DNA from: Maribacter halichondriae
Lineage (GTDB): Bacteria; Bacteroidota; Bacteroidia; Flavobacteriales; Flavobacteriaceae
Assembly (NCBI RefSeq): GCF_027474825.1
Contig: NZ_CP107030.1
Span: 1,047,001 to 1,111,000 of the forward strand
Reading direction: 5' to 3'
DNA: 64,000 nucleotides
This document shows, in pieces, positions 1 to 9,559 of this stretch. Numbering within the stretch: the stretch's first letter is position 1; each line of letters opens with the position of its first letter. The position numbers and the translations under genes were made by a program. The notes beneath the pieces were generated by a model. It saw nothing but the letters and a program-made list of their open reading frames with translations, was not told where the DNA came from and did no database searches.

Positions 1-1248
1 AATTTGGTTTTCGAGATACCTTTTATAGGGTTCCCGAACATATTGCGGCAGATTACAGAAAAAGGCAAATTGCGGATAGGGCGTCGGTAGTTGTGTACAA
101 AATTTAATTTTGACATGCTTGCCCTTGTAAGCAGGCGGTGAATAACTTTCGATTAGCGGCAACATCACATCGTTGAACTTTCGGGTCACGATTTTTTTAC
201 TTCTGTTTTCATATACCATAACCGCCGTCTCAATGGCCTTAAAAATGCGTTGCTTAGTCAGTACTGAAATAAAGAGAATCGGCACATCGGTAAAGGGTTC
301 GATGGCCTCTTTTATTTTTTTGGTGTACTGTTTCATGGTATTGGTCTCTTTATCCTCGACCAAATCCCATTTATTTACCAAGATTACGATACCCTTATTG
401 TTGCGATGTGCAAGCCAAAAAATATTGGCTACTTGGCCATCAAATCCACGTTCGGCATCGAGTACCAAAAGCACTACATCGCAGTGTTCAATGGCCCGAA
501 CGGAGCGCATGACTGAATAAAACTCAAGATCTTCTTTTACCTTGGCCTTTCTTCGTATTCCGGCCGTGTCCACCAAATTGAATTCAAATCCGAATCTGTT
601 GTATTTGGTATCAATGCTATCTCGGGTGGTTCCGGCGATATCGGTAACGATGTACCGCTCTTCCCCTATCAAAGCATTTATGAAGGAGGATTTTCCCGCA
701 TTGGGCCTACCGACCACAGCGAAACGAGGAAGTTCATCTTCTACTTTCTCATCTTCAGGAAGCATTTCTACCAAGGCATCCAACAATTCTCCGGTACCAC
801 TACCATTGATACTCGACAGGTTGTAATATTCCCCTAATCCCAAAGCGTAGAATTCAACGGCATCTGCAGCTCGCTGTGCGTTATCAACTTTGTTTACGGC
901 CAAGAATACAGGTTTGTTGACCCTACGCAAAAGCTTTGCCACATCTTCGTCCATTCCCGTTACACCAGCTTCTACATCGACCATGAAAATAATGGCATCT
1001 GCTTCATCTATGGCCAGTTCTACTTGTTTGTCTATCTCTTGTTCAAATATATCGTCGCTACCTTTCACGTAACCGCCCGTATCGATTAAAGAAAAGTTTT
1101 TACCGTTCCAGTCGCTCATTCCATAATGACGATCACGGGTTACACCGCTAATGGCATCTACAATGGCTTCCCTTCTTTGGATCAATCGGTTAAAAAAAGT
1201 AGATTTTCCGACATTAGGCCTCCCCACAATGGCTACTATAGCACTCAT
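1..1248 (-). CDS. der: Ribosome biogenesis GTPase Der (3' end outside window)
   Basis: This is the double-GTPase-domain protein EngA/Der, which acts in 50S ribosomal subunit assembly. The reverse strand opens with [17 protein letters not shown], a perfect P-loop of the first G domain, and the frame stays open to the window edge (416 codons). The last readable residues ([19 protein letters not shown]) belong to the C-terminal KH-like domain, so only about 20 residues are missing. A possible -7 element (TATTTTTG on the reverse strand) lies at 1266-1273. It is co-oriented with era, separated by a small divergent membrane-protein gene. Identity is secure. Confidence 0.95.
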   Translation of the reverse strand, partial: MSAIVAIVGRPNVGKSTFFNRLIQRREAIVDAISGVTRDRHYGMSDWNGKNFSLIDTGGYVKGSDDIFEQEIDKQVELAIDEADAIIFMVDVEAGVTGMDEDVAKLLRRVNKPVFLAVNKVDNAQRAADAVEFYALGLGEYYNLSSINGSGTGELLDALVEMLPEDEKVEDELPRFAVVGRPNAGKSSFINALIGEERYIVTDIAGTTRDSIDTKYNRFGFEFNLVDTAGIRRKAKVKEDLEFYSVMRSVRAIEHCDVVLLVLDAERGFDGQVANIFWLAHRNNKGIVILVNKWDLVEDKETNTMKQYTKKIKEAIEPFTDVPILFISVLTKQRIFKAIETAVMVYENRSKKIVTRKFNDVMLPLIESYSPPAYKGKHVKIKFCTQLPTPYPQFAFFCNLPQYVREPYKRYLENQI

Positions 1249-1327
1249 ACCTCTCAAATTTGCTGCAAAAATACTATTAATAATCGAGCAAATAATGGTA
1301 TCTTTTACTTTGGAAAAATGACAGGAC

Positions 1328-1819
1328 ATGAAACCGCTTTCCAACGATATCGTTCTTAGACCCCGTTTTCAATTGGATCTCCCAGAACCCAAGGAAGCTG
1401 CGCTGGAAGCTTTTGAAACCCATCGAAAAAATCCTTTTACCGTAAAAAGGATGGATGATCATGTCTTTATCAAGTTCAATGCGGAACAGCTGCATTTCTG
1501 GTCGCCCCAATTACATCTTGAAATCAACGAAACTGACGAAAAGAACAGCAAGTTGTATGGGCTTTTCGGTCCGAACCCTACTTTATGGACATTTTTTATG
1601 TTCCTCCATTTCGGGGTGGCGACTATCTTTATCGTGCTCGGAGTCTGGGCTTATTCAAGTGCGTCACTCGACCGCCCTTACGGACTTCAAGTAGGGCTGA
1701 TGGTGGCCATGGTAGTGCTCTGGTTCGCCTTATATGCGTTTGGAAGGGCGGGCAGACATAAGGGGAAACCCCAGATGCGGGAATTATATGGATTTATGAT
1801 GGAAACCTTGGATAAATAA
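1328..1819 (+). CDS. Small two-span membrane protein, function unknown
   Basis: A 163-residue protein. The first ~80 residues are soluble and charged, followed by two strong hydrophobic segments (about residues 84-109 and 118-140) and a short basic tail. No catalytic motif is seen. It lies between der (divergent) and era (convergent), and I infer that this position is conserved among flavobacteria. I do not recognise a function; its place beside two ribosome-assembly GTPases is suggestive only. The ATG was chosen as the first in a clean open frame. Confidence 0.75.
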   Translation: MKPLSNDIVLRPRFQLDLPEPKEAALEAFETHRKNPFTVKRMDDHVFIKFNAEQLHFWSPQLHLEINETDEKNSKLYGLFGPNPTLWTFFMFLHFGVATIFIVLGVWAYSSASLDRPYGLQVGLMVAMVVLWFALYAFGRAGRHKGKPQMRELYGFMMETLDK

Positions 1820-1833
1820 GTTCAGAATTAATT

Positions 1834-2715
1834 CTAGTTGTAACCGAACCGTTTCAACTGTCTGGCATCACTGCGCCAATTTTTATTCACTTTAACATAC
1901 AGTTCAATATGCACCTGTTTGCCAAAGAATTTTTCCAAGTCTTTTCGCGCTTCGACCCCTACCCTTTTTAATGCGCTACCCTTGTGACCAATAATAATTC
2001 CTTTCTGGGAATCACGCTCGACCATGATGACCGAACGCATACGGATGATGTCTTCATCTTCAAAAAACTCTTCCGTTTCGATTTCTACGGAATAGGGAAT
2101 TTCTTTTTTATAATGGATAAGAATTTTTTCACGGATGGTCTCGTTCACAAAAAAACGTTCAGGTTTATCGGTAATCTGATCTTTGGGGTAATAGGCCGGA
2201 CCTACTGGAAGCAGTTCGATAATACGTTCGAATACATTCTTGATATTGAAGTTCGTCAGTGCTGAAATAGGATGCAACTCTACCGAAGGTAACTGTTCTT
2301 GCCAATATTGAACCTGTTCTTCCAACAATTCTTGAGTCGCGGTATCGACTTTGTTCAATAGTAGTAAAACCGGAACTTTGCTGTTCTTAATAATTTCGAA
2401 GAATTTTTCGTCTTTTAAGGCTTTTTCACCGATTTCGACCATATAGAGGAGTACATCGGCATCCTCAAAGGCAGATTTTACGAAGCCCATCATACTTTCC
2501 TGAAGTTCGTATGCAGGCTTTATAATTCCAGGCGTGTCGGAAAGTATCATTTGAAATCCATCCCCACTAACGATACCTAGAATGCGATGTCTTGTGGTCT
2601 GTGCCTTTGAGGTTATTATGGAAAGTTTCTCACCCACAAAGGCATTCATCAAAGTAGATTTGCCCACATTGGGGTTTCCTATAATGTTTACAAAGCCTGA
2701 TTTATGCACAGCCAT
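1834..2715 (-). CDS. era: GTPase Era
   Basis: Era binds the 3' end of 16S rRNA and helps mature the 30S subunit. The 293-residue length is normal. The G domain carries G1 (GNPNVGKST, residues 12-20), G3 (DTPG) and G4 (NKVD). The C-terminal KH domain includes a GHKGSALKRVG stretch in the RNA-binding loop. The stop lies 15 bp from the end of the convergent upstream gene. A -7 promoter element, TACCTTTG on the reverse strand, lies 17 bp before the start codon. Confidence 0.97.
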   Translation of the reverse strand: MAVHKSGFVNIIGNPNVGKSTLMNAFVGEKLSIITSKAQTTRHRILGIVSGDGFQMILSDTPGIIKPAYELQESMMGFVKSAFEDADVLLYMVEIGEKALKDEKFFEIIKNSKVPVLLLLNKVDTATQELLEEQVQYWQEQLPSVELHPISALTNFNIKNVFERIIELLPVGPAYYPKDQITDKPERFFVNETIREKILIHYKKEIPYSVEIETEEFFEDEDIIRMRSVIMVERDSQKGIIIGHKGSALKRVGVEARKDLEKFFGKQVHIELYVKVNKNWRSDARQLKRFGYN

Positions 2716-2731
2716 TATCTTGATTTTTACA

Positions 2732-2739
2732 CAAAGGTA
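2732..2739 (-). promoter_or_regulatory. Flavobacterial -7 element of era
   Basis: Read on the reverse strand this is TACCTTTG, an exact match to the Bacteroidota -7 consensus TAnnTTTG, 17 bp before the era ATG. No good -33 TTTG at the usual distance was found, so this is a partial promoter call. Confidence 0.5.
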
Positions 2740-2770
2740 CGATTAACATCGTATCGTTATTAAATAACAA

Positions 2771-2886
2771 AGACCGGTGAGTACCGGTCTCTGTCCTGCA
2801 TCACTTTTCCCCCGAACAAGTGATGCCTTTAATCTCTATATCGAACCGTATTCAAAATGTCATCAGGAATTTAATTTGATGACATT
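2771..2886. repeat. Three consecutive inverted repeats upstream of the serine hydrolase
   Basis: Three perfect dyads lie between era and the forward lipoprotein gene. 2771-2790 has an 8-bp stem (AGACCGGT/ACCGGTCT, 4-nt loop). 2799-2825 has an 8-bp stem (CATCACTT/AAGTGATG). 2856-2886 has a 10-bp stem (AATGTCATCA/TGATGACATT). None is followed by a clear T-run, so they may be operators or 5' leader structures of the gene at 2931. The third dyad recurs in the terminator at 4189. Confidence 0.5.
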
Positions 2887-2930
2887 ATGAAAAACTTTCG
2901 ATATCTATTTAGAACCTTAAAAAAATAATA

Positions 2931-4160
2931 ATGAAAGCAACAAGCCTTAAACTAGGTCTAGTACTACTAACGATTTTCTTCCTTTCCTGTAGCAAAGATG
3001 AACCCAGCACGACGCCAGAACCTATTTCAGACCCTATTGAAAATCCAATTCCTGATCCTACTCCAGACCCCACTCCCGACCCAGACCCGGAACCAATCAC
3101 CCAAAGCGATATCTCTACTATAGATGACGCGGTCTTGGCATTCATGCAGAAATATGATGTGCCCGGTGCAGCAATTGCAGTGAGTGTTGACGAGAAGATG
3201 GTCTACACCAAAGGTTATGGCCAATCAAATTTGGAGAACAACACTGACACCCAAGCCGATGACGTTTTTCGGGTAGCAAGTCTATCAAAACCATTCACCG
3301 CAACAGCAATAATGAAATTAATAGATGAAGACAAATTGGAGCTTTCTGACAAGGTTTTCGGCCCTAACGGTGTCTTAGGAGATGATTTTGGCACTGCAGT
3401 ACTAAGTGCCAATGAGCTTGAAATAACCGTCGATCATCTACTTGTTCATGGTTCGGGCGGTTGGGGAAACGTATCTGGTGATCCGATTGGCCATGAACCA
3501 CAATTAGATACTAATGGATTTATTGAGTACATACTTAATAATTGGAATTTGCCAAATGCCCCTGGTACGAGCTTTGAATACAGTAATACCGGCTATTGGT
3601 TTCTGGCAAGAATCATAGAAAAAGTATCAGGTCAATCCTATGAAGATTATTTGAAAAGTATGGTCGCACCAACTGGTATTTCTTCTTTGAAAACAACCAC
3701 CTTCCGGCAAGAAGATAGGGCGGAAAACGAAGTTGAGTACTACGGTACACAACAAGACATGCAATGGATATACACCATCGCTTCGCGTAGGGACGGCGAT
3801 GGAGGTGTAGTAATCAGTGCTCCGGATATGTTGCGTTTCATGTGTGCCGTCGATGGAAGGCCAAACCGTACGGATATCGTTAGTTCAAGTTCTCAAAGTC
3901 TGATGGCAGCGCCATCTGAAATATCTCATTTAGGTAGAGGCCTAGGAACATGGGAAGCTCAAGATTTGTTGTTTTTTACAGGAAGTCTTCCAGGCACTCG
4001 CACTTGGTTCTATATGAACGGCAACGGGGTAAGTGCCGTAGTGTTGCTAAATTATCGACGTACCGATGTAGCCGATTTCGACAATGACTTGAATACGTTG
4101 GTTTATAATATGGTCAAAGATGGTTCCATCAGTTGGCAAACTGATTTAGATCAATTTTAA
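2931..4160 (+). CDS. Lipoprotein serine hydrolase, beta-lactamase/DD-peptidase family
   Basis: A 409-residue secreted lipoprotein: signal peptide with lipobox ending at C20 (FFLSC-SKDE), then a Pro/Asp-rich spacer (about residues 29-56, with repeated P-D-P-T units), then a class C beta-lactamase-like hydrolase domain. Catalytic motifs are visible: S117-L-S-K120 (SxxK) and Y217-S-N (YxN). Proteins of this family include esterases, D-aminopeptidases and penicillin-binding-like enzymes, and the substrate cannot be told from sequence. The spacer suggests display away from the outer membrane. A terminator follows at 4189. Confidence 0.88.
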   Translation: MKATSLKLGLVLLTIFFLSCSKDEPSTTPEPISDPIENPIPDPTPDPTPDPDPEPITQSDISTIDDAVLAFMQKYDVPGAAIAVSVDEKMVYTKGYGQSNLENNTDTQADDVFRVASLSKPFTATAIMKLIDEDKLELSDKVFGPNGVLGDDFGTAVLSANELEITVDHLLVHGSGGWGNVSGDPIGHEPQLDTNGFIEYILNNWNLPNAPGTSFEYSNTGYWFLARIIEKVSGQSYEDYLKSMVAPTGISSLKTTTFRQEDRAENEVEYYGTQQDMQWIYTIASRRDGDGGVVISAPDMLRFMCAVDGRPNRTDIVSSSSQSLMAAPSEISHLGRGLGTWEAQDLLFFTGSLPGTRTWFYMNGNGVSAVVLLNYRRTDVADFDNDLNTLVYNMVKDGSISWQTDLDQF

Positions 4161-4188
4161 AAGGCTTAGTAAGATTTTTAACCCTTAA

Positions 4189-4226
4189 AAATGTCATCAA
4201 TAAATTTTCTTGATGACATTTTTTCT
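4189..4226 (+). terminator. Intrinsic terminator after the serine hydrolase
   Basis: A 12-bp stem (AAATGTCATCAA / TTGATGACATTT) closes a 9-nt AT-rich loop and runs into a T-stretch. It separates the hydrolase gene from the next lipoprotein. A possible earlier start codon for that lipoprotein (4191) lies inside this hairpin and is therefore rejected. Confidence 0.75.
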
Positions 4227-4265
4227 TTAGTACGATATCCTATTGTAAACCATAAAAGCATATCC

Positions 4266-5438
4266 ATGAAAACGTTCAAATTCATACTGTTATTTGCTAT
4301 GGCAATCATATTAAATGCCTGCGGCACCGACAGCAAAAAAACTACAGATACAACTTCTAGCTCTTCTTTTTCCTTTTTCGGGGATTCTGAAAAAACATAT
4401 GAATTCAAAGATTCTAAATCAGGGCTGCTCGTATCGACAGCAAAATATCCTTCAGATTGGGAAGTCATTACAAAAGCAGAATACAAAATAGACCCCGTCA
4501 TTCCGGCTTTCCGATATCAAATCAAAGATCAAGCTGGCATGCAAGCTTTCAATACGCCGCTGAAAATGCATTATGCAAGCACAAATCCGCAGTTTGAGCA
4601 AATGATGCGCAATTCCGGTCTAAAAAATGTAAAAAGCCTAATGACGCCACAGCAATTGGTACAGGGTGAAGTCGCTCCGAAACTACAAAGTAAAGGATTC
4701 TCATTCAGCAACTCAAGGGAGTTTCCTGAATTGGAACAAAAGGCACTCAAAGAAGCTCGCAAGAACACTACAGGGCCAATGGAAATAAGTATAAACGGTA
4801 CCATTTGGCACGGTAATAATGGTCAAAAGGCGCTAGTGATTCTCAACTATGGAAAATTATCGCAGCCCACCGCCAACGGGCAAACCATGATGGTATGGAT
4901 GTACTCCACCGATGTGCTTATCTCAAATGAAATTGATTTTGAAACCAATGTAGCAGATTTCGTAAAGGCCAATCTAGAAAGTGAACCGACTACTGAATGG
5001 GATAACTACATGGCGCAACTTACTACCAAACGACAAGAGGATAATAGACGGCAAGCCCAAGCATCGCAAGCACGGATGCAACAGTCAGCCATTGCCCACC
5101 AACAGCGAATGGCACAAAGACAAGCAAGTTTTAATGCACACCAGCAAAAAATGGCCGGTATATCAGCAAGTATGGATGCGAGCCATGCCTCTTTCATGAA
5201 CAACAATTTTGGAAGCGAGAGTTCTACCAGCCAACAAAACTTTGTCAACATGATACATGGCGAAGAAACAGTTTATAATCCAGGAAACGGAAACAGCTAT
5301 CAAATAGAATCGGGTGCCAAAGAAACTTGGATGGACAATAATGGCAACGCAATATACAGTGATGACCTATTCTTTGACCCGAATGCCAACAACTCTTTGA
5401 ACAACACAGAATGGAGCAAAGTATGGGAAGACTATTAA
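4266..5438 (+). CDS. Lipoprotein with Gln/Met-rich helical C-terminal half, function unknown
   Basis: A 390-residue lipoprotein. ATG 4266 was chosen because it gives a clean signal peptide with a lipobox (ILNAC-G), whereas the in-frame start at 4191 lies within the upstream terminator. The N-terminal ~250 residues form a mixed alpha/beta region without recognisable motifs. Around residues 255-315 there is a low-complexity stretch rich in Q, A, M and R, probably a long helix or coiled coil. The C-terminus is Asn-rich. I do not recognise a family. It is the second of three consecutive lipoprotein genes. Confidence 0.75.
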   Translation: MKTFKFILLFAMAIILNACGTDSKKTTDTTSSSSFSFFGDSEKTYEFKDSKSGLLVSTAKYPSDWEVITKAEYKIDPVIPAFRYQIKDQAGMQAFNTPLKMHYASTNPQFEQMMRNSGLKNVKSLMTPQQLVQGEVAPKLQSKGFSFSNSREFPELEQKALKEARKNTTGPMEISINGTIWHGNNGQKALVILNYGKLSQPTANGQTMMVWMYSTDVLISNEIDFETNVADFVKANLESEPTTEWDNYMAQLTTKRQEDNRRQAQASQARMQQSAIAHQQRMAQRQASFNAHQQKMAGISASMDASHASFMNNNFGSESSTSQQNFVNMIHGEETVYNPGNGNSYQIESGAKETWMDNNGNAIYSDDLFFDPNANNSLNNTEWSKVWEDY

Positions 5439-5500
5439 GAAATTGATGACATACTAAAAAGGATACGATTCATAGATACATAAACTATAAAAAAGACCAA

Positions 5501-8040
5501 ATGAAAAAGGTACGACTAATCTTGACCCTTATATTTACTGCTGTCATCTTGATAATAAGTTGCAGCAAGGATGAAGAATCCCCAAAACCAAAAGATATCG
5601 TTCAACAGCAGGATCCCAGCGATCCTGAGAAGCCTGATGAACAGGATCCTCCTACCGAGGGCCAGGTGCAAATGGTAGATGTTCAAGTGAACTTGCCAGC
5701 AGACTCGAACTTGGACTTATCCACCACCACAATCGTTACCTTAGCCAGCCCAGGAGAGGTAAAAGAAAATGGGGTAGGAAGTGTTCCCTTTAATCCTGGA
5801 AGTTTTGAGCTTGCCTATCTTTTTGATGCCAGTGATAAATTACTTCTTTCAGGTTTCATCAGCGATGATAGAAAGGAAATTTCCGTTGCTACAACAACTG
5901 AGGTTATGTTGTACTTTGGTCTTGGCTCTTATTTGCAACCCAGTGAGTTTAAAAAGGGTTATTTACAAGGAGTACAAGGAATAAACGGTTTTCAAGAATT
6001 GAAAAATTCAATTGAGGCTCTTTTTGTTGAAGACCCCTATATGTATGAAAAAGGAAGTTATCTCGCTGTAATTGATGCCAAAATTGCTGAACTTTCAACT
6101 ATTGAATATTCGGATTTGGCCGCACGGGTCGCTGTTGACTCAAAAGACCTAAGAAGTGGCATACAATTATCTGATGTTGATGATTCTTCTATGAAAATCA
6201 CAAATTGGTATCCAAGGCGTGGCCATGCCTTCGTATACAAAAAATCTTTCAAGGATGAAGATGGCAACGAAACCGTTTTGAATTCCTCTATTGAAGGAAA
6301 CGATATGGCAGATATAGAAGTAGCACTTGAACCTGCCAAAGCGATATTCACAGATGGCTCCAATAACAAATATGTGCAATGCAATCAAGCCAACCAATTT
6401 AGCAACACAGTCACGGAACCCATAGACCTAAATCTCTTAGAATCACAATCATCTGCTGAATACGAAGTGGTAGTTGTCGGTCCAGGTGGAAAAGCAAATC
6501 TTGGTAGAACACCAACGAATGCCGAACAGGCCAAAATTGATGAGCTCAACAAGGAATCTTTCGTTTTAGACTATTTCTTGCCCACGTTATTGGATATTGG
6601 AGGAAATAAAGACCTGCTTCCTGAATTTGGAGATGCTAAAGAGCAAGAATTGGTGAATGCGGTTTTACCGTTTTTAGAAGCAAATCCTGATGTTACATCC
6701 GATGTTTTAGATAATAATTATCAAGAAGCGCTTGAAGAATTTCTACCTGCACTGTATGGTGACATTCGTCAATCCGATGATCTTAGAGAACTACTAAAAG
6801 GAGTGTATGGAGTGCTTTCCAAGACTGGAAATAGTCCAGAAACTTTTGTGCAAGGCAACGAACTGATCGAAACGGGGTATCCCAGAGAGAAATATATCAT
6901 ATCCGTTATTGATAAAAACATAAAGTCAAGTAGCACAACTTGTGTCAATAAAAGAATCGGTGATTCCAGACCAATGGAAACATGGGACGTTTCTGTTTCT
7001 GAAGGCAAGGTAAAACTCAGTGCCAAAAATGGGTGTATGCAACTGCGTGGTTATGTTGATATTACCGCTCGGGTTACTACAGAACTTGAAGAAGGGGACG
7101 AATTGGAATATGAATGGTCCACAACGACACAATTTGGCGGCAATGTCAATGATTTTCAAACGAACGGCGCAAACATTACCTCCACAAAGGAAACAGTCAC
7201 CTTTTCAAGTACAGCTTTAAACTCAGAGCTTTCAGATGGCAATAACATTGAAACGGTGACAGTAAAAGCTTTTGTAAAAAATGCCAATGGAAGATCAGAA
7301 GTAGGTTCTGACGAAATACAAGTCTGCATTTTAAAAGACAAGTTCATCATTAAACCCAATGGAATCTGCATCAAGGGTAACTCTGGGGCCGTTCTACGGT
7401 TGATCCATAATAATGGTGCGACTACCATCCCAAATAATGAAACCGACTACAAAGTGGTTTGGACTACTAGCGGGACCTACGGCAACTTTTTAGATGGGAA
7501 TAGCGTCGCCACAACGTACAATACAAATGCAATGTCTTATCAAAGTTTTGATACCAAGGTCAAAAAGGGCATTGATACCTTTACTGCGATTATATATGGA
7601 AAACCTAAAGGAAGCAGTGAAGCTTATCAGCAAATAGATGAAGCCGAAGGCGCTATCTGCGTCAATAACGAACCTAAGGAATTAGTTACAATTATCGATA
7701 GTCAGTTTTTTGTTATAGAAGGTGATGTTGAAAACAATGGAGGAACAAGAATGTCTCATTTCAATACCTTCAGGGTTTTCCCCAATCCTGATGCGGTCAG
7801 TTATAAAATTGAGGTGCTAGACTATAAATACCAAGGTGTTTCCCAACCTTCTCAAATAACATCTCGTTCATGGCAGGCAGATAATGAGACATTTCTCAGA
7901 ACAGTAAATGGAGAAACTTTTTCTGGCCAATAGACGGCTTTCAAAATAGCATTAATTCTGCTCAACCTACTTATGGGGCGGCAAGGAGTGTTATAGAAGG
8001 TATAAAAGGCCAAGCAATACTAACCATAACTTTAGAATAG
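5501..8040 (+). CDS. Large lipoprotein with putative beta-sandwich repeats; frameshifted near the 3' end
   Basis: Begins with a lipoprotein signal (VILIISC-SKDEE) and a Pro/Asp/Gln-rich spacer. The middle is an alpha-helical region. The last ~300 residues alternate Cys-containing beta-rich stretches resembling Ig/PKD-like surface modules. The frame is interrupted at 7918-7922 (run of five T): frame 1 stops at 7933, but adding one T continues as ...GETFFWPIDGFQ... to a TAG at 8038-8040, giving about 846 residues. The extension reads like real protein and ends with a beta-strand-like ILTITLE. No function is recognised; a surface or adhesin role is an inference. Confidence 0.7.
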
Positions 8041-8208
8041 TTTTATGATCAAGAAACCCAAGGGAGCCCAAAATGACTTTTGCTTTTGAAATAAAAATTC
8101 AACCATGAGAAACAACGTCGACATGTCCTAAAATAAAGACCTTTTAACCGGCTATCTTTCGTGCGATTGTTAAAAACGCTAAATTGCAGGTGCCTTAAAA
8201 GCCTTGTA

Positions 8209-8808
8209 ATGCAGACCAAACCCATTACCAACCACAAACCGTTTTCTCAAAAAGAGCTCGTCGCCGGCGTAAAGACCAACAACCAACAAGTACTTCAGTG
8301 CCTCTATGAATTGGTATTTCCGAAAGTAAGGTCGTTAGTCTTAAAAAACAATGGTGATGATGCCCAGGCAAAAGATATTTTTCAAGAAGCTTTTGTAAGC
8401 ACTTGGAGAAACATCAAAGATGGGAGATTAGATGATGACGAAAATGTCAATGTAGAGGGATATCTATTTCGGATCGCAAAAAACAAATGGATGGATCATT
8501 TACGATCTGCGAACTATAAAAAAACAATTTCGCATAACACGTCTATTCAGATTGAAAATCCATCGGAGGATGAGATTGTTGAAAACTTTGAAAAAGAAGA
8601 TCAACGTAAAAGAATGGCCCTCAGACAAGCTTTGGACAGATTGGGAAGTGAGTGCAAAACAGTTTTACAACTCTTTTATTTTGAGCGAAAATCAATGGAT
8701 GTCATTTCAAAAGAGTTGAATATTGCCTCCGCATCAGCACGAAATAAAAAGTACCGCTGTATGGAGAAATTGAGAACATTGAGTTTAGAAATCAAAAACA
8801 ATGGATAA
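8209..8808 (+). CDS. ECF-type RNA polymerase sigma factor
   Basis: A sigma-70 family factor of about 199 residues. Region 2 is seen as AKDIFQEAFVSTWRNI and GYLFRIAKNKWMDHLR, and region 4 as SMDVISKELNIASASARNKKYRCMEKLR (helix-turn-helix). ATG 8209 was preferred over the GTG at 8161, which adds a sequence atypical of sigma N-termini. It overlaps the next gene by 8 bp, so sigma, TPR membrane protein and CHAT protease form one transcription unit. A weak -7-like TATCTTTC lies at 8153-8160. It probably autoregulates this operon under control of the next protein. Confidence 0.9.
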   Translation: MQTKPITNHKPFSQKELVAGVKTNNQQVLQCLYELVFPKVRSLVLKNNGDDAQAKDIFQEAFVSTWRNIKDGRLDDDENVNVEGYLFRIAKNKWMDHLRSANYKKTISHNTSIQIENPSEDEIVENFEKEDQRKRMALRQALDRLGSECKTVLQLFYFERKSMDVISKELNIASASARNKKYRCMEKLRTLSLEIKNNG

Positions 8809-9559
8809 GAACCCCAAATACATATCACAAGAACAACAAGAGCTTTTTGAGCGCTATCTCATGGGTGAAATGCCTATTGCCGAACAGCTATCATTTAAAG
8901 CGCGCCTTGCCGATAATGATGACCTAAGTAAATCATTTGAGGAATTCAAAGCTCTTTTTGAAACAGTTGAGGAAGCAGCGCTATGCGAAAAACTGGAAGA
9001 TTTTCATAGTAGCGTTATTGAACAGAAAGAGGAAACTCCAACAAAAACGTTAAACATCTCAAAGTTTCGATTCAACTATCGTATTGCCGCTTCAGTTACG
9101 ATTTTATTGGCAATCGGTGGCTTTTGGTTTTTCAATAGCCAAAACTCCAATGAAAAACTTTTCAATGAATATTATAGCCCCGATCCGGGATTACCAACCG
9201 TCATGGGAGCTAACGATAATTATGCCTTTTATGAGGCAATGGTTGACTACAAACAAGGGAATTATGACATTGCCATTGCCAAATGGGAAAAGTTATTGGT
9301 CTCAAAACCTGAAAATGATACGTTGAACTATTTTTTGGGGTCAGCATATTTGGCAATTGAAGAACCCACTAGAGCAGTTTCATTTTTAGAAAAAGCAATT
9401 CAAGCAAAGTCGTCAAGTTTTAGGAATGAAGCACACTATTACGTCGGTTTAATATATTTGAAATCAGGGAAACAACAGAAAGCAGTAGAGGCACTTAACT
9501 CAAGTGAGCTGCAAAAAGCCGCGGAACTTCATCAAAAATTAACAGCATCACAAAAATGA
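8801..9559 (+). CDS. Single-span membrane protein with TPR domain, probable anti-sigma partner
   Basis: A 252-residue protein. The acidic N-terminal cytoplasmic part (FERYLMGEMPIAEQLSFKARLADND) resembles the short helical zinc-less anti-sigma segment common in Bacteroidota. One transmembrane helix lies at about 94-109 (IAASVTILLAIGGFWF), and two to three tetratricopeptide repeats (about 145-245) are exported. Translational overlap with the sigma factor (8 bp) and the CHAT gene (4 bp) supports a signalling unit spanning the inner membrane. The anti-sigma role is inferred from topology and gene order. Confidence 0.75.
   Translation: MDKNPKYISQEQQELFERYLMGEMPIAEQLSFKARLADNDDLSKSFEEFKALFETVEEAALCEKLEDFHSSVIEQKEETPTKTLNISKFRFNYRIAASVTILLAIGGFWFFNSQNSNEKLFNEYYSPDPGLPTVMGANDNYAFYEAMVDYKQGNYDIAIAKWEKLLVSKPENDTLNYFLGSAYLAIEEPTRAVSFLEKAIQAKSSSFRNEAHYYVGLIYLKSGKQQKAVEALNSSELQKAAELHQKLTASQK

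Noticed and set aside
4191..4265. Upstream start for the 4266 lipoprotein
   Set aside because: It begins inside the terminator hairpin at 4189 and destroys the signal peptide.
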